Shown: piece after piece, positions 44,976 through 54,562 of the stretch
Position numbering within the stretch: the first letter of the stretch is position 1
Layout of the letters: every line of letters starts with the position of its first letter
Source: Streptomyces avidinii
Lineage (GTDB): Bacteria > Actinomycetota > Actinomycetes > Streptomycetales > Streptomycetaceae
Direction: 5' to 3'
Assembly: GCF_014650695.1 (NCBI RefSeq)
Contig: NZ_BMVL01000003.1
Location: 372,001-436,000, forward strand
Length of the DNA: 64,000 nucleotides
Notes under the pieces: model-generated
What the model saw: only the letters and a program-made list of their open reading frames with translations
What the model was told of the DNA's origin: nothing
The model's database searches: none
Made by a program: the position numbers and the translations under genes

Positions 44976-46931
44976 ATGAAGAGCCTCTTACGCGCGGTGT
45001 TCTGCGCCCTTCTGCTGGTGGCCGGCGCGGTGTCGGCGCCGTTCGCAGGGCCCGCCCTCGCCGCCCAGGTGACCGCGCCCGCGCCCGGTGCGGGCGGCGG
45101 CGCCGAGACCTGGACCCCGCCCCTGTCCACCCGCGGCCGGTACATCGTCGACGCGCAGGGCAACCGCTTCCGCCTGAGCTCGGGGAACTGGGACGGAGCC
45201 CAGGGTTCCTGGAACGGCTCAGGGGACCGCAATGATCCCGCCACGCACCACAGCGGGCAGAACGCCCACGGCATCCCGATCGGCCTGGACCGCGTCCCCC
45301 TGCCCACCCTGGTCGCCGACTTTCGGGCCCTGGGGCTCAACAGCATCCGGCTGCCCTTCTCCAACGAGATGCTGCGCGACAGCGCCGCCGTCCCGGACGC
45401 GGCCGTCGCCGCCAATCCGGCCCTGCGCGGCCGCACCCCCCTCCAGGTGTACGACGCCGTGGTCGCCGCCCTCACGGGCGCGGGCTTCGCCGTCATCCTC
45501 AACAACCACACCGTCACCACCCGCTGGTGCTGCGGCCTCGACGGCAACGAACGCTGGAACAGCGGCCGTTCCACCGCCCAGTGGGCCGACGACTGGGTCC
45601 TCCTCGCCCGCCGCTACCGGGACAACCCGCGCGTGGTCGGCGCCGACCTCTACAACGAGGTCCGCCGCGACGTCTTCGACGACCCCAACTGGGGCCTCGG
45701 GGACAACCACGACTGGCACGCCGCCGCCCAGGAGGCCGCCGACCGCATCCTCACCGAGGCCAACCCGAACCTGCTGATCGTCGTCGAGGGCATCAACTGG
45801 TTCGGCCTGCCCGTGGACGGCTTCCCGCACGGCCGCCCCACCCTCACCCCCGTGCGCACGCTCTCCCACACGCTGGTCGCCTCGAACAAGCTGGTCTACT
45901 CCGCCCACTTCTACGGGTACACCGGCCCCCGGCACAGCGGTGCGACCGGCATCGGCGAGACCAGCGACCTCCGCTACCAGGACATGACCGCGGCGGAGCT
46001 CGAACAGACCCTCTACGACCAGGCCTTCTTCGTGTCCGCCGAGACCGGCGCACACTTCACCGCCCCCGTCTGGATCAGCGAGTTCGGCATCGGGGCCGAC
46101 GAGACCGGGGCCGCCCCGCGCACCTGGTTCGACCGCCTCACCGGGTACCTGACGCGCTCCGACGCCGACTTCGCGTACTGGCCCCTCGCCGGCTGGAGCA
46201 CCGACGCCCAGGGCAACCCGGGCGGCGACAGCTGGGCGCTGCTGCGCTACGACGCGGCCGGCCGCCGCTCCGGCGTCCTGGACCCGGGGGACTGGCGCAC
46301 CGCCCGCTGGTCCCCGCTCGCCACCACCCCCGGCCGCACCGGTCCGGTCCCCGCCACCCCCGCCTGGTACCAGCTGACCACCGACCACCGCGATCACAAC
46401 GCCTCGCTGAGCACCCGGGCCACGGGCGACTGGGACAGCGGGGCACGCAAGGCGGTCTGCCCCGACGGCGCCCGACTCGCCGGGCTCGCCCACACCGGCG
46501 GCCGCGGCCTGTGCACCACCTCCGACCTGCGGGCCCCGACGGGCGGCCACACCGTGGTCCGCGACGAGAGGTACGTCCCGGCGGGCGGCGACTGGGCCAC
46601 CGGGTACACGAAGTTCCAGTGCCCGGGCGGCCAGTTCCTGATCGGCTACAGCCTGCGCGGCGAGCGGGTCTCGGCGGCGCTCTGCGCCCCGGCCCGTACG
46701 GCCCTGCCCGGGGGTGGCCGGACGCTCTGGTTCGACCGGGGCGACAACCGCCCGCCGGGCGGCCCGGGCGGCGACTTCGGTTACGGGAACTACAAGGGCC
46801 AGTGCCTGCCCACCGAGTACGCGGCGGGCATCGCCTTCACCACCCGCGCCGCCACCCGCCCTTCGCCGGCCGCCCTGCTGTGCCGTCCGCTGCCGGGGCC
46901 GGACGCCCTTCAGGACGGCGTACGAGGGTGA
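44976..46931 (+). CDS. secreted GH5-family glycoside hydrolase
   Basis: A 651-residue exported enzyme: signal peptide (MKSLLRAVFCALLLVAGAVSAPFAGPALAA), then a GH5 (cellulase-type) barrel (about 45-440). Substrate-side motifs LNSIRLPFSNEML and VILNNHTVTTRWCCGLDGNERWNS are present, with acid/base Glu in ADLYNEVRRD and nucleophile Glu in VWISEFGIG. A C-terminal region (about 470-640) has paired cysteines and repeated GDWDSGARKAVCPDG / GDWATGYTKFQCPGG / GDFGYGNYKGQCLPT units, perhaps a carbohydrate-binding module of three repeats. Codon 5 is TTA (44988-44990), implying bldA control. The 3' end overlaps the convergent MFS gene by 95 nt. Confidence 0.86.
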   Translation: MKSLLRAVFCALLLVAGAVSAPFAGPALAAQVTAPAPGAGGGAETWTPPLSTRGRYIVDAQGNRFRLSSGNWDGAQGSWNGSGDRNDPATHHSGQNAHGIPIGLDRVPLPTLVADFRALGLNSIRLPFSNEMLRDSAAVPDAAVAANPALRGRTPLQVYDAVVAALTGAGFAVILNNHTVTTRWCCGLDGNERWNSGRSTAQWADDWVLLARRYRDNPRVVGADLYNEVRRDVFDDPNWGLGDNHDWHAAAQEAADRILTEANPNLLIVVEGINWFGLPVDGFPHGRPTLTPVRTLSHTLVASNKLVYSAHFYGYTGPRHSGATGIGETSDLRYQDMTAAELEQTLYDQAFFVSAETGAHFTAPVWISEFGIGADETGAAPRTWFDRLTGYLTRSDADFAYWPLAGWSTDAQGNPGGDSWALLRYDAAGRRSGVLDPGDWRTARWSPLATTPGRTGPVPATPAWYQLTTDHRDHNASLSTRATGDWDSGARKAVCPDGARLAGLAHTGGRGLCTTSDLRAPTGGHTVVRDERYVPAGGDWATGYTKFQCPGGQFLIGYSLRGERVSAALCAPARTALPGGGRTLWFDRGDNRPPGGPGGDFGYGNYKGQCLPTEYAAGIAFTTRAATRPSPAALLCRPLPGPDALQDGVRG

Positions 46932-48387
46932 CGGCGGCGCAGACGGCGAGCGCGGCCAGGATCAGCACCGCCGCCACCAGGAAGGTGAACCGCGCCCCGG
47001 TGGCCACGGCCGCGGCCGGCGCCGAGGCGATGTCGGTGGTCGCCGACGCGTGCGCGAACACGGCGCCCATGACGGACGCGCCGGTGACGAGTCCGAGGTT
47101 GCGCGACAGGTTGAGCATGCCGGAGACCACGCCCCGCCGGTCCGGGCCGACGTCCGCCATGACCGCGGTGTTGTTGGCCGTCTGGAACACCGCGTAGCCG
47201 GCGGTCACGACCGCGAGCGGGAGGACGTACCCGAGGACGCCGAGGGACGGCGGCGTCATGGACAGGGCGAGGGCCCCGGCCGCCATCACGAGGAGCCCGA
47301 GGAGGGTCATGCGCTGCGGGCCGAACCGGTCGGCGAGCCGGCCCGCCGGCACCCCGGTCACTGCGGCGACCAGCGGTCCGACCGACAGGACGAGTCCGAC
47401 CGGGGCCTCGTCGAGACCGAGCGTGCGGGAGAGGTAGAAGGGCCCGACCACCAGCGTCGCCATCATCACCGTCGACACGAGCGCGCCCGAGACGAGGCCG
47501 GCGCCGATCACCGGATCGCGCAGCAGCGCCCGTTGGACCAGGGGCGTCGCTGCCCTCGCCTCGGCGCGCACGAAGAGGGCGGCGCCGCAGGCGGCGGCCA
47601 GCAGCAGCGCCGTGTTGAGTGCACCGAAACGGCCGCGACCGAGGGTCATGGCGAGTGCGTAGGCCGCGAGCGTCAGTGCGAGCAGCAGCGTACCCACGTG
47701 GTCGAAGCGAGCCCGGTCGGCCCCGAACCCCTGCCGGTCGGCGGGCAGGTGGCGGTGGGCGAGCAGGAACGCGATGAGCCCCAGCGGAACGTTGACGAGG
47801 AAGAGCGCCCGCCAGCCGAACCCGGCGAGCAGGGCGCCGCCGAGCGACGGACCGAGAGGGGTGCCCACCGCGGACATGGTGCCGAGCAGCCCCATGGCGC
47901 TGCCCGTGCGTTCCTTCGGGACGGTCTCACCGACGAACGCCATGGTGAGGGCCATCATGACGGCCGCGCCCAGGCCCTGGGCGGCCCGGGCGCCGATCAG
48001 CAGCCAGAGCGCCGGCGCGGCGGCGCAGAGCACCGAGGCCGCGGTGAACAGGGAGATCCCGGCCAGGAGCAGCCGCCGCCGGCCGACGAGGTCACCGAGC
48101 CGGCCGACCCCGACGACCAGGGTGGTGATGGCGAGGAGATAGGCGAGGACGACCCATTGCACCTGCTGGAAGGAGGCGGAGAAGACCTGCGTCAGGGTCG
48201 GCAGGCCGACGTGGGCGATGCCCGTGCCGAGCGAGGACAGCAGCACGGAGAGGGAGAGGCCGGCGAGCGCCCACGGGACGGTGGGCCGGTGGGCGCCTGC
48301 GCTCCCGTCGCCACCGGTGCGGCACCCTGCGTCTGCTGTCGCCTTTACGGAATCGCTGGGTGGCCGCCGTGGGCCGAGTGGGTTCAT
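46837..48387 (-). CDS. MFS multidrug efflux pump (14-TM type)
   Basis: A 516-residue exporter of the DHA2-like group with about 14 membrane segments. The family motifs are visible: LSLSVLLSSLGTGIAHVGLPTL (TM1), GRLGDLVGRRRLLLAG (loop 2-3), RAAQGLGAAVMMALTM (TM4), GTPLGPSLGGALLAGFGWRALFLVNVPLGLI (motif C). It pumps drugs or metabolites in exchange for protons. It is divergent from an XRE/cupin regulator 77 nt away, the likely controller. Its 3' end overlaps the GH5 gene by 95 nt; the Pro/Arg-rich tail (GRPAPAADGTAGRPAKGG) may be dispensable. Confidence 0.87.
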   Translation of the reverse strand: MNPLGPRRPPSDSVKATADAGCRTGGDGSAGAHRPTVPWALAGLSLSVLLSSLGTGIAHVGLPTLTQVFSASFQQVQWVVLAYLLAITTLVVGVGRLGDLVGRRRLLLAGISLFTAASVLCAAAPALWLLIGARAAQGLGAAVMMALTMAFVGETVPKERTGSAMGLLGTMSAVGTPLGPSLGGALLAGFGWRALFLVNVPLGLIAFLLAHRHLPADRQGFGADRARFDHVGTLLLALTLAAYALAMTLGRGRFGALNTALLLAAACGAALFVRAEARAATPLVQRALLRDPVIGAGLVSGALVSTVMMATLVVGPFYLSRTLGLDEAPVGLVLSVGPLVAAVTGVPAGRLADRFGPQRMTLLGLLVMAAGALALSMTPPSLGVLGYVLPLAVVTAGYAVFQTANNTAVMADVGPDRRGVVSGMLNLSRNLGLVTGASVMGAVFAHASATTDIASAPAAAVATGARFTFLVAAVLILAALAVCAAVTLVRRPEGRPAPAADGTAGRPAKGGWRRGW

Positions 48388-48464
48388 GCCGCGAGGGTGC
48401 GGTCACCCGAGCACGACCGGCAAACCTTGTTGCCGTTTCCGGGACGGCCGAGTGGAATGGCCGT

Positions 48465-49064
48465 ATGAACGACACGCCGGCTCCGCAGCCGTCTCCCCAT
48501 CGGGCGGTCCTCGACGAGGTGGCCCCCCGGCTCAGACGGCTGCGCGCCCGGCGCGGCCTCACCCTGGCCGCGCTCTCCGAGACGACCGGCATCTCGAAGA
48601 GCACCCTGTCCCGACTGGAGTCCGGGCAGCGCCGCCCCAGCCTGGAACTCCTGCTGCCGCTCGCGGCCGCCTACCAGGTTCCCCTGGACGACCTGGTGGG
48701 CGCTCCCGAGGTGGGGGACCCCCGGGTACGGCTGACCCCCCGAGCCCTGCCGAACGGCGGTACGGCCGTCCCGCTGACCCGGGGCCCGGGCCCCCTCCAG
48801 GCGTACAAGATGCTCATCGCCGACCGGGGCGGCGAGCCGGATCTGCGGACGCACGAGGGCTACGAGTGGCTGTACGTGCTGGAGGGACGGCTGCGCCTCG
48901 TCCTCGCCGAGCACGATCTGGTCCTCGGCCCGGGCGAGGTCGCCGAGTTCGACACCCGGGTGCCCCACTGGTTCTCCAGCGCGGACGGGCGGCCGGTGGA
49001 GATCCTCAGCCTTTTCGGGCGGCAGGGGGAGCGCATGCACGTCCGGGCGAAGCCCCGCGGGTGA
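48465..49064 (+). CDS. XRE-HTH/cupin transcriptional regulator
   Basis: A 199-residue regulator: N-terminal XRE helix-turn-helix (PRLRRLRARRGLTLAALSETTGISKSTLSRLESGQRRPSLELLLPLAAAYQVPLDDL, about 20-75) and a C-terminal cupin (HEGYEWLYVLEGRLRLVLAEHDLVLGPGEVAEFDTRVPHWF, about 130-170) with His/Glu residues placed to hold a metal or small ligand. This is the type that controls adjacent efflux or catabolic genes; here the MFS gene is divergent with 77 nt between starts. The ATG at 48465 is the natural start (MNDTPAPQ). Confidence 0.88.
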   Translation: MNDTPAPQPSPHRAVLDEVAPRLRRLRARRGLTLAALSETTGISKSTLSRLESGQRRPSLELLLPLAAAYQVPLDDLVGAPEVGDPRVRLTPRALPNGGTAVPLTRGPGPLQAYKMLIADRGGEPDLRTHEGYEWLYVLEGRLRLVLAEHDLVLGPGEVAEFDTRVPHWFSSADGRPVEILSLFGRQGERMHVRAKPRG

Positions 49065-49248
49065 CGGCGGGGCGCGTGCGGAGCCCGGCCCGATTTTGCA
49101 TCCGATGTGTCAAGTGGGATGAATCAGGCCTCGAATCGCTCTAGGGTGCGCCCGTAGGCATGGTTTACGGACTTCTGTTCGGCGATTTTCGGCCATGTCT
49201 CGTACGGCCGCACCGTACGGCCGTACCGCATACCGAACTGGGGGATTC

Positions 49249-51981
49249 ATGCGTAGATCCCGAGGGCTGGCGGCCGCTCTCGCCCTGTCCCTGGCCGGCA
49301 CCGGTGCAGGGGTGGGCCTCGGCCTCGTCCCGCAGGCGGTGGCGCTCACCCCGCCCGTCGCGTTCACCGCCGACGCGCTGGCCACCTGGCAGCCCAACGG
49401 CGTGGTCTGGGCGCTCGCCGAGGCGGGCGGCCAGGTCTTCGCCGGCGGCACCTTCTCCACGGTGCGCCCGCCGGCCGGAGGCTCCGGAAGCGAGCAGTCG
49501 GCCGTGAACTTCGTGGCGCTCGACGCCGCGACCGGCGCCCCGACCTCCTGCAAACTGTCCTTCACCGTCGGCTCCGGCACCGCCACGGTCCGCGCGCTCG
49601 CCCTCTCGCCGGACAAGGCGACCCTGTACGTCGGCGGCTACTTCGGCGCCGTCAACGGAACCGCCGTCTCCAGCCTCGCCGCCGTCGACGTGGCGAGCTG
49701 CACGGTGAAGCAGGGCTTCCGCCCCGCCTTCGCGGCCACCGTCCGCGCCCTCGCCGTCACCGGCGACACCGTCTACGCCGGTGGCGACTTCCTCAGCGTC
49801 GCCGGCCAGCCGCGCGAGCGCTTCGCCGCCGTCGGCGCGACCGACGGCGCCCTGAAGCCCTTCACCGCCGACGCCGACGAGCCCGGGCGCGCCGTCGAGG
49901 TCACTCCGGACGGCCGGAACGTCGTCCTCGGCGGCGACTTCTTCACCGTCAACGGTGCGAACACGCACGCACTGGCCGTCGTCGACGCGACGAGCGGCGC
50001 ACTGACCAAGTCGTACGCGGGCTTCATCGAGACCAACTCCGTCGTCAAGGACGTCGCGACCGACGCGAGCGGCTTCTACACCGCCAACGAGGGCACCGGC
50101 GGCGGCGTCTTCGACGGCCGGATCGCGCTCAACCTGAGCGACTTCGGTCAGCGCTGGCGCGACACCTGCCTCGGCGCCACCCAGGCCGTACTGCCCTACC
50201 AGAACGTGCTCTACAGCGCCTCGCACGCCCACGACTGCTCCAGCGTCGGCGAGTTTCCCGACGGCCAGCGCCACCACCTGCTCGCTCAGCCCACCAGCGG
50301 CACCGGCAAGCTCGGCTGGGCCCCCGACACCAACGACGGAATCGGCGAGGGCATCGGGCCGCGCGTGATGACCGTCGGGTCCAAGGGCGGCGTCCAGTAC
50401 CTCTGGGTCGGCGGGGAGTTCACCACCGTCAACGGCGCCGCGCAGCAGAGCCTGACGCGCTTCGCCTCCACCGGGGACACCGGCGCGCCCACCGTGCCCG
50501 TCGCGAGCGCGGTCAGTTTCAGGCCCGGCGAGGTCCAGGTCCGCTGGCGCACCGGCGTCGACCTGGACGACAGCGCGCTGACCTACCGGATCTACCGCAA
50601 CGGCGCGGCCACTCCCCTCGCCACGGTCACCGCCGACTCGCTGTTCTTCAAGCGCCCGCAGGCCTCCTGGACCGACACCACCGCGGCGGCCGGCCAGTCG
50701 TACACCTACCGGGTGACGGCCACCGACGCGGCCGGCAACACCAGCGCCCTGTCCGCGACCGCGAGCGTGACCGTACCGACCCAGGTGGACGGCTATCCGA
50801 ACCAGGTCCGCTCCGACGGAGCCCAGCAGTACTGGCGCTACGACGAAGCGGCCGTGCCCTTCGTCGCCGATTCCTCCGCCGGCGGCAACCAGAGCGGCGT
50901 GCACCTGAACGCCCCCGCCCTGCGCCAGAGCCCCGGCGCCGTCTCCGGAGGGAGCACGGCGATCGGCTTCAACGGCACGGACACCCAGGTGTACGGGGAC
51001 ACCCGGCAGACGGTCGGCAGCACCTACACCGTGGAGACGTGGTTCAGGACGAACACCACCCGGGGCGGCAAGCTCGTCGGCTTCGGAAGCAACCAGGCGC
51101 GCGGCAGCAATCAGTACGACAAGCACATCTACATGACCAATGACGGACGGCTGGTGTACGGCGTCTACACCGGCGCCACCCGCACCATCACCACCCCGGC
51201 CGCCTACAACGACAACCAGTGGCACCACGTCGTCGCGACCCAGGGCCCCGGCGGGATGACCCTCTACGTGGACGGCGCCCAGAAGGGCACCCTGAACGTC
51301 ACCACCCACGAGAACTTCTCGGGCTACTGGCACGCCGGCGGCGACAGCCTCGGCGGCTGGCCCGACCGCCCGACGAGCGAGTACTGGGCGGGCCAGCTCG
51401 ACGAAACCGCCGTCTATCCGACGGTCCTGAGCGCCGCGCAGGTCCAGAACCACTACGCCCTCGCCACCGCCCCGGCCGACTCGGTGGTCCTGGTGGCCGC
51501 CGCGGAGGACACCTACGCCAACGCGGGTGCGCCCGCCACCAACTACGGCACCTCGGGGTCGCTCGCGGTGCGCGGCACCTCGTTCTACGCGAGCTACCTG
51601 CGGTTCGACCTGCCCGCCGCGCCCGCGGGCACGGTGCTGAAGTCGGCCGCGCTCAGCGTGAAGACGAGCACGCAGAGCGGCGCCGGCACCACGGACACCG
51701 TCTCGGTCCTCCCGGTCACCGGCTCGTGGAGCGAGGGCGGGACCACGTACAACAGCCGCCCCGCGCTGGGTGCTCCCGCGCTCGGCTCCTTCGCCGGGAT
51801 CCCGGACGGTTCGGCGGTGCACACCACCGCGCTGACCACCGCGAGCCTCGCGGCGGCGCTCGGCACCGGCTACGACCTGGCGCTGAGCAGCACCGGGACG
51901 GACGCCCTGTGGCTGTGGTCCTCGGAGGCGCAGGCGGCCGAAGGGACACCGCAGCTGACGCTCACCTTCGGCGCGCCGTGA
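49249..51981 (+). CDS. secreted multidomain protein: beta-propeller, FnIII, LamG, DNRLRE/CBM96
   Basis: A 910-residue secreted protein. Order: signal peptide (1-33, RRSRGLAAALALSLAGTGAGVGLG), delta-60-like/propeller repeats (about 50-405; repeated VYAGGDFLSVAG, VVLGGDFFTVNG, LWVGGEFTTVNG units), a fibronectin III domain (about 415-495), a LamG/concanavalin-like domain (about 510-700, YTVETWFRT ... WHHVVATQGPGGMTLYVDGAQ), and a C-terminal DNRLRE-type domain (about 715-905, AAEDTYANAGAPATNYGTSGSLAVRG). No catalytic site is seen; the architecture suggests binding of carbohydrate or cell-wall material outside the cell. TAGGGT at 49142-49147 is a possible -10. Confidence 0.83.
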   Translation: MRRSRGLAAALALSLAGTGAGVGLGLVPQAVALTPPVAFTADALATWQPNGVVWALAEAGGQVFAGGTFSTVRPPAGGSGSEQSAVNFVALDAATGAPTSCKLSFTVGSGTATVRALALSPDKATLYVGGYFGAVNGTAVSSLAAVDVASCTVKQGFRPAFAATVRALAVTGDTVYAGGDFLSVAGQPRERFAAVGATDGALKPFTADADEPGRAVEVTPDGRNVVLGGDFFTVNGANTHALAVVDATSGALTKSYAGFIETNSVVKDVATDASGFYTANEGTGGGVFDGRIALNLSDFGQRWRDTCLGATQAVLPYQNVLYSASHAHDCSSVGEFPDGQRHHLLAQPTSGTGKLGWAPDTNDGIGEGIGPRVMTVGSKGGVQYLWVGGEFTTVNGAAQQSLTRFASTGDTGAPTVPVASAVSFRPGEVQVRWRTGVDLDDSALTYRIYRNGAATPLATVTADSLFFKRPQASWTDTTAAAGQSYTYRVTATDAAGNTSALSATASVTVPTQVDGYPNQVRSDGAQQYWRYDEAAVPFVADSSAGGNQSGVHLNAPALRQSPGAVSGGSTAIGFNGTDTQVYGDTRQTVGSTYTVETWFRTNTTRGGKLVGFGSNQARGSNQYDKHIYMTNDGRLVYGVYTGATRTITTPAAYNDNQWHHVVATQGPGGMTLYVDGAQKGTLNVTTHENFSGYWHAGGDSLGGWPDRPTSEYWAGQLDETAVYPTVLSAAQVQNHYALATAPADSVVLVAAAEDTYANAGAPATNYGTSGSLAVRGTSFYASYLRFDLPAAPAGTVLKSAALSVKTSTQSGAGTTDTVSVLPVTGSWSEGGTTYNSRPALGAPALGSFAGIPDGSAVHTTALTTASLAAALGTGYDLALSSTGTDALWLWSSEAQAAEGTPQLTLTFGAP

Positions 51982-52001
51982 CCTGAAGGGCCCAGGAACA
52001 A

Positions 52002-52037
52002 GGGGCGCGGGACAGCCATCGGGCCGTCCCGCGCCCC
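52002..52037. terminator. bidirectional hairpin between convergent genes
   Basis: GGGGCGCGGGAC and GTCCCGCGCCCC, a perfect 12-bp stem with a 12-nt loop, 20 nt after the LamG gene stop and just beyond the stop of the lux-like operon. Confidence 0.78.
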
Positions 52038-52045
52038 CGTTCGTC

Positions 52046-54562
52046 TCAGCCGCGCGCGTCCACCACGGCGAGGAGTTTGCCGCTGGTCGGGCTGCGGTCC
52101 AGCGCCGCGCCGTCCACCGCCTCGACCGCCAGCTCCAGCAGCTTCTCCGCCACCGCCGAGCGCAGCTCCGGGTAGCCGGCCAGGAAGACGTCCCGCAGCC
52201 GCTCCGGATCCGTCGTCCCGGTCCGCTCCACCCGTACCGTCAGCCGCTCGCGCGCCTCGGTGGTGTCGAGCCGGATCTGCAACTCGCCGCGGTGGCCGCC
52301 GTTTTCCTCGGCCAGGTCCAGGAAGCGCCGGTGGTTGAAGAAATACGTCGCCACCCGCATCACGTCGCCGGTGCGCCCCCGCAGTTCGAAGCGGGGGGCG
52401 TGCCGTCCGCACGGGCAGCGGCCCGGGACCTCCCGGCCGAGGTCCCCTATCACGTACCGGCCCAGCTGCTGGCCGCGTCGCGCGTGCGTGGTGAAGACCA
52501 GCCGGCCCGTCTCGCCCGGGACCACCGGGCGGTCCTCGGCCAGGTCCAGGATCTCCATGGTGTGGAGGTCGGCGTGCAGGTGGTGCACGCCGCCGGAGCT
52601 CTCGGTGCACTGGTAGCCCAGCGGGCCGAGGTCGGTGCTTCCGTAGGTGATCGAGCGGACGACCTCGATCCCGAAGGTGTCCTTCAGGGTGCGCTGCTGT
52701 TCCTCGGTGAAGTGCTCGCCGCCGTAGAACACCTTGCGCAGGCCGCCGTAGGCGCGCAGCGCGTCCGCCTCCGCGTGCAGCAGCTGCCACAGGTAGGAGG
52801 GCATGCCGAAGAGGGTGTCGGCCCCGTGGTCCACGATGGCGCGGACCGTTGCCGCGTGGTCGGGGCCCGCGGACAGCGGCAACTGCACCCCGCCGAGCCG
52901 TTCCAGCACGGAGAAGAAGCTGATGAAGCTGCCGTACATGGCACCGCAGTAGAACAGGTTGGCGGTGCGGTCCGATGCCGGGTCGTACCCGGCTGCCAGC
53001 AGGCCACGGGCGGCGGCGTGCATCTGCGTGTCGTAGTCGTCGTAGCTGAAGACCGACAGCGCCGGTGCGCCGGTACTGCCGCCGCTGCGGAAGTACAGCT
53101 CGGCATCGGCCCGCGTCAGCCGGCGGGCCGGCTCCTGCACGTCCTCCTTGCCCTGCAGCGGGCCCGCCGGCCGCGGCAGCACCACGGGCCGGACCAGGTC
53201 GTCCAGGCAGGCGGTGGTGGCGAACCGGACCGGATCGGCCTGGACCGCGACGCGGCGGCTGTAGCGCTGCAGCGCGTAGACGCCGTCGTGCGGTTCACCC
53301 GCGTAGCTCTCCAGCATGGCGCCGACCGGTGTGACGCGGGTGACGCCCGCCGCCAGGACGGTGCGCGACAGCTCGGCGATGTCCGTCGGGCTGCCCGCCA
53401 GACCCGCCGTCTGAAGGTAGCGGCGCATCGGCCGCAGGGTGGCGATCAGCTGCTTGCGGGGCAGCGGCTTGACCCACACGCTGCGGTGCAGCGGTGAGGC
53501 GGTCAGCGGGGACCGGGTGTCGGCCATGACCCGCCACGAGCCGTCGGCAGCGGCGAACACCCGGGTCAGGCCCAGGTGTTCCTCCAGCCGGGCCACCAGC
53601 TCGGTGGTGGTCAGCTCGGCGGCCTCCGCCGGATCCGGCTCGCCCGCCGGAGCACCGGCCGCGGCCGGCGTCCGGGCCGCGAGGACCGCGGCGAAACGCT
53701 CGGCGAAAGCGAAGACCTCGTCCTCGTCCTCGGTGTCGAGGTAGACCACCTGCGGGCTGGAACACGCCTCCTGCTCGTGCAGGCAGACGTCGTCCGCCAG
53801 GGCATCGAGCGTGCCGGCGTCCGACCAGGCATCGGCCGTCAGGTACGCGAAGGAGATCCGGTGCCCCCACTCCACCAGCCGGCAGCCGGCCGGCACATGG
53901 GCCGCCACCCCCTCGACGGCGGCTTCCCCACCCCATACGGCGACGGCGTCCGCGGGCGCGCACATCAGGCGCAGCCACTCCTGCCGGGAGGAGGGGAAGC
54001 GCAGGACGACGATCCGCGCGGCCAGTGCGCCGCTCGGGTCCAGGGCCGCGAGCTCCGCCATCAGGTGCTGGGTCAGGAGCGTGTCGGCGCTGCTGGTCCG
54101 CAGGATGTTGACGTTCCCCGCCAGCAGCCCCTCGACGATGCTCAGCGGCGCGACCGTCGCGGCATTGCCCGGCGCGATGTGGGCCACCAGGCCGACGGGC
54201 ACCCACGCCTCGAAGACCGTCTCGCGCGGGTCCGCCCGGTTCAGCCGGCCGGGAGCCGCGCCGCCGAGTTCCCGGCGCAGTTTGCGGGTCAGCTCCCGTC
54301 GGCCGAGGAGGCCGCCCAGCTCGGTCAGGACGGCCGGGTCCTCACCCTCGGGCAGGTGCGCGGCGAGCCGGGCGCGTACGGGGTGGCCGGGGTCGCACAG
54401 TGCGGCACCGAGGGCGTCGCACGCGGCCAGGACGGTCTCGGTCTCCAGGGTCTCCGCGAGCGCGGCCTCGACGGCGGCCGGCAGGCCGGTGAGCCGGCGA
54501 CCGGCCTCCTCGTCGCCGATGAACTCGCCCTGCCAGTAGTGGTGGTGCACGCTCACGGTCAC
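52046..54562 (-). CDS. luxC: LuxC-type acyl reductase fused to a PaaK/LuxE-type ligase
   Basis: An 838-residue two-module enzyme, last gene of the operon. The N-terminal half (about 20-440) is an acyl-CoA reductase of the LuxC family: VGLVAHIAPGNAATVAPLSIVEGLLAGN for the nucleotide/acyl site and the active-site cysteine C267 in HEQEACSSPQVVYLD. The C-terminal half (about 460-838) is an adenylate-forming domain: P-loop FRSGGSTGAPALSVF, GGEHFTEEQQ, YGSTDLG, YVIGDLGREV and SPTSGKLL. One chain could thus activate a carboxylic acid and reduce it to an aldehyde with NADPH. GTG at 54562 overlaps the luxE-like stop (GTGA); a GTG at 54556 is possible. LuxC is not normally fused to a ligase. Confidence 0.85.
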   Translation of the reverse strand: MTVSVHHHYWQGEFIGDEEAGRRLTGLPAAVEAALAETLETETVLAACDALGAALCDPGHPVRARLAAHLPEGEDPAVLTELGGLLGRRELTRKLRRELGGAAPGRLNRADPRETVFEAWVPVGLVAHIAPGNAATVAPLSIVEGLLAGNVNILRTSSADTLLTQHLMAELAALDPSGALAARIVVLRFPSSRQEWLRLMCAPADAVAVWGGEAAVEGVAAHVPAGCRLVEWGHRISFAYLTADAWSDAGTLDALADDVCLHEQEACSSPQVVYLDTEDEDEVFAFAERFAAVLAARTPAAAGAPAGEPDPAEAAELTTTELVARLEEHLGLTRVFAAADGSWRVMADTRSPLTASPLHRSVWVKPLPRKQLIATLRPMRRYLQTAGLAGSPTDIAELSRTVLAAGVTRVTPVGAMLESYAGEPHDGVYALQRYSRRVAVQADPVRFATTACLDDLVRPVVLPRPAGPLQGKEDVQEPARRLTRADAELYFRSGGSTGAPALSVFSYDDYDTQMHAAARGLLAAGYDPASDRTANLFYCGAMYGSFISFFSVLERLGGVQLPLSAGPDHAATVRAIVDHGADTLFGMPSYLWQLLHAEADALRAYGGLRKVFYGGEHFTEEQQRTLKDTFGIEVVRSITYGSTDLGPLGYQCTESSGGVHHLHADLHTMEILDLAEDRPVVPGETGRLVFTTHARRGQQLGRYVIGDLGREVPGRCPCGRHAPRFELRGRTGDVMRVATYFFNHRRFLDLAEENGGHRGELQIRLDTTEARERLTVRVERTGTTDPERLRDVFLAGYPELRSAVAEKLLELAVEAVDGAALDRSPTSGKLLAVVDARG

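Noticed and set aside
49165..51822. 885-residue open frame on the minus strand opposite the LamG protein
   Set aside because: Shadow of the secreted multidomain protein, composition Gly/Val/Arg with no domain.
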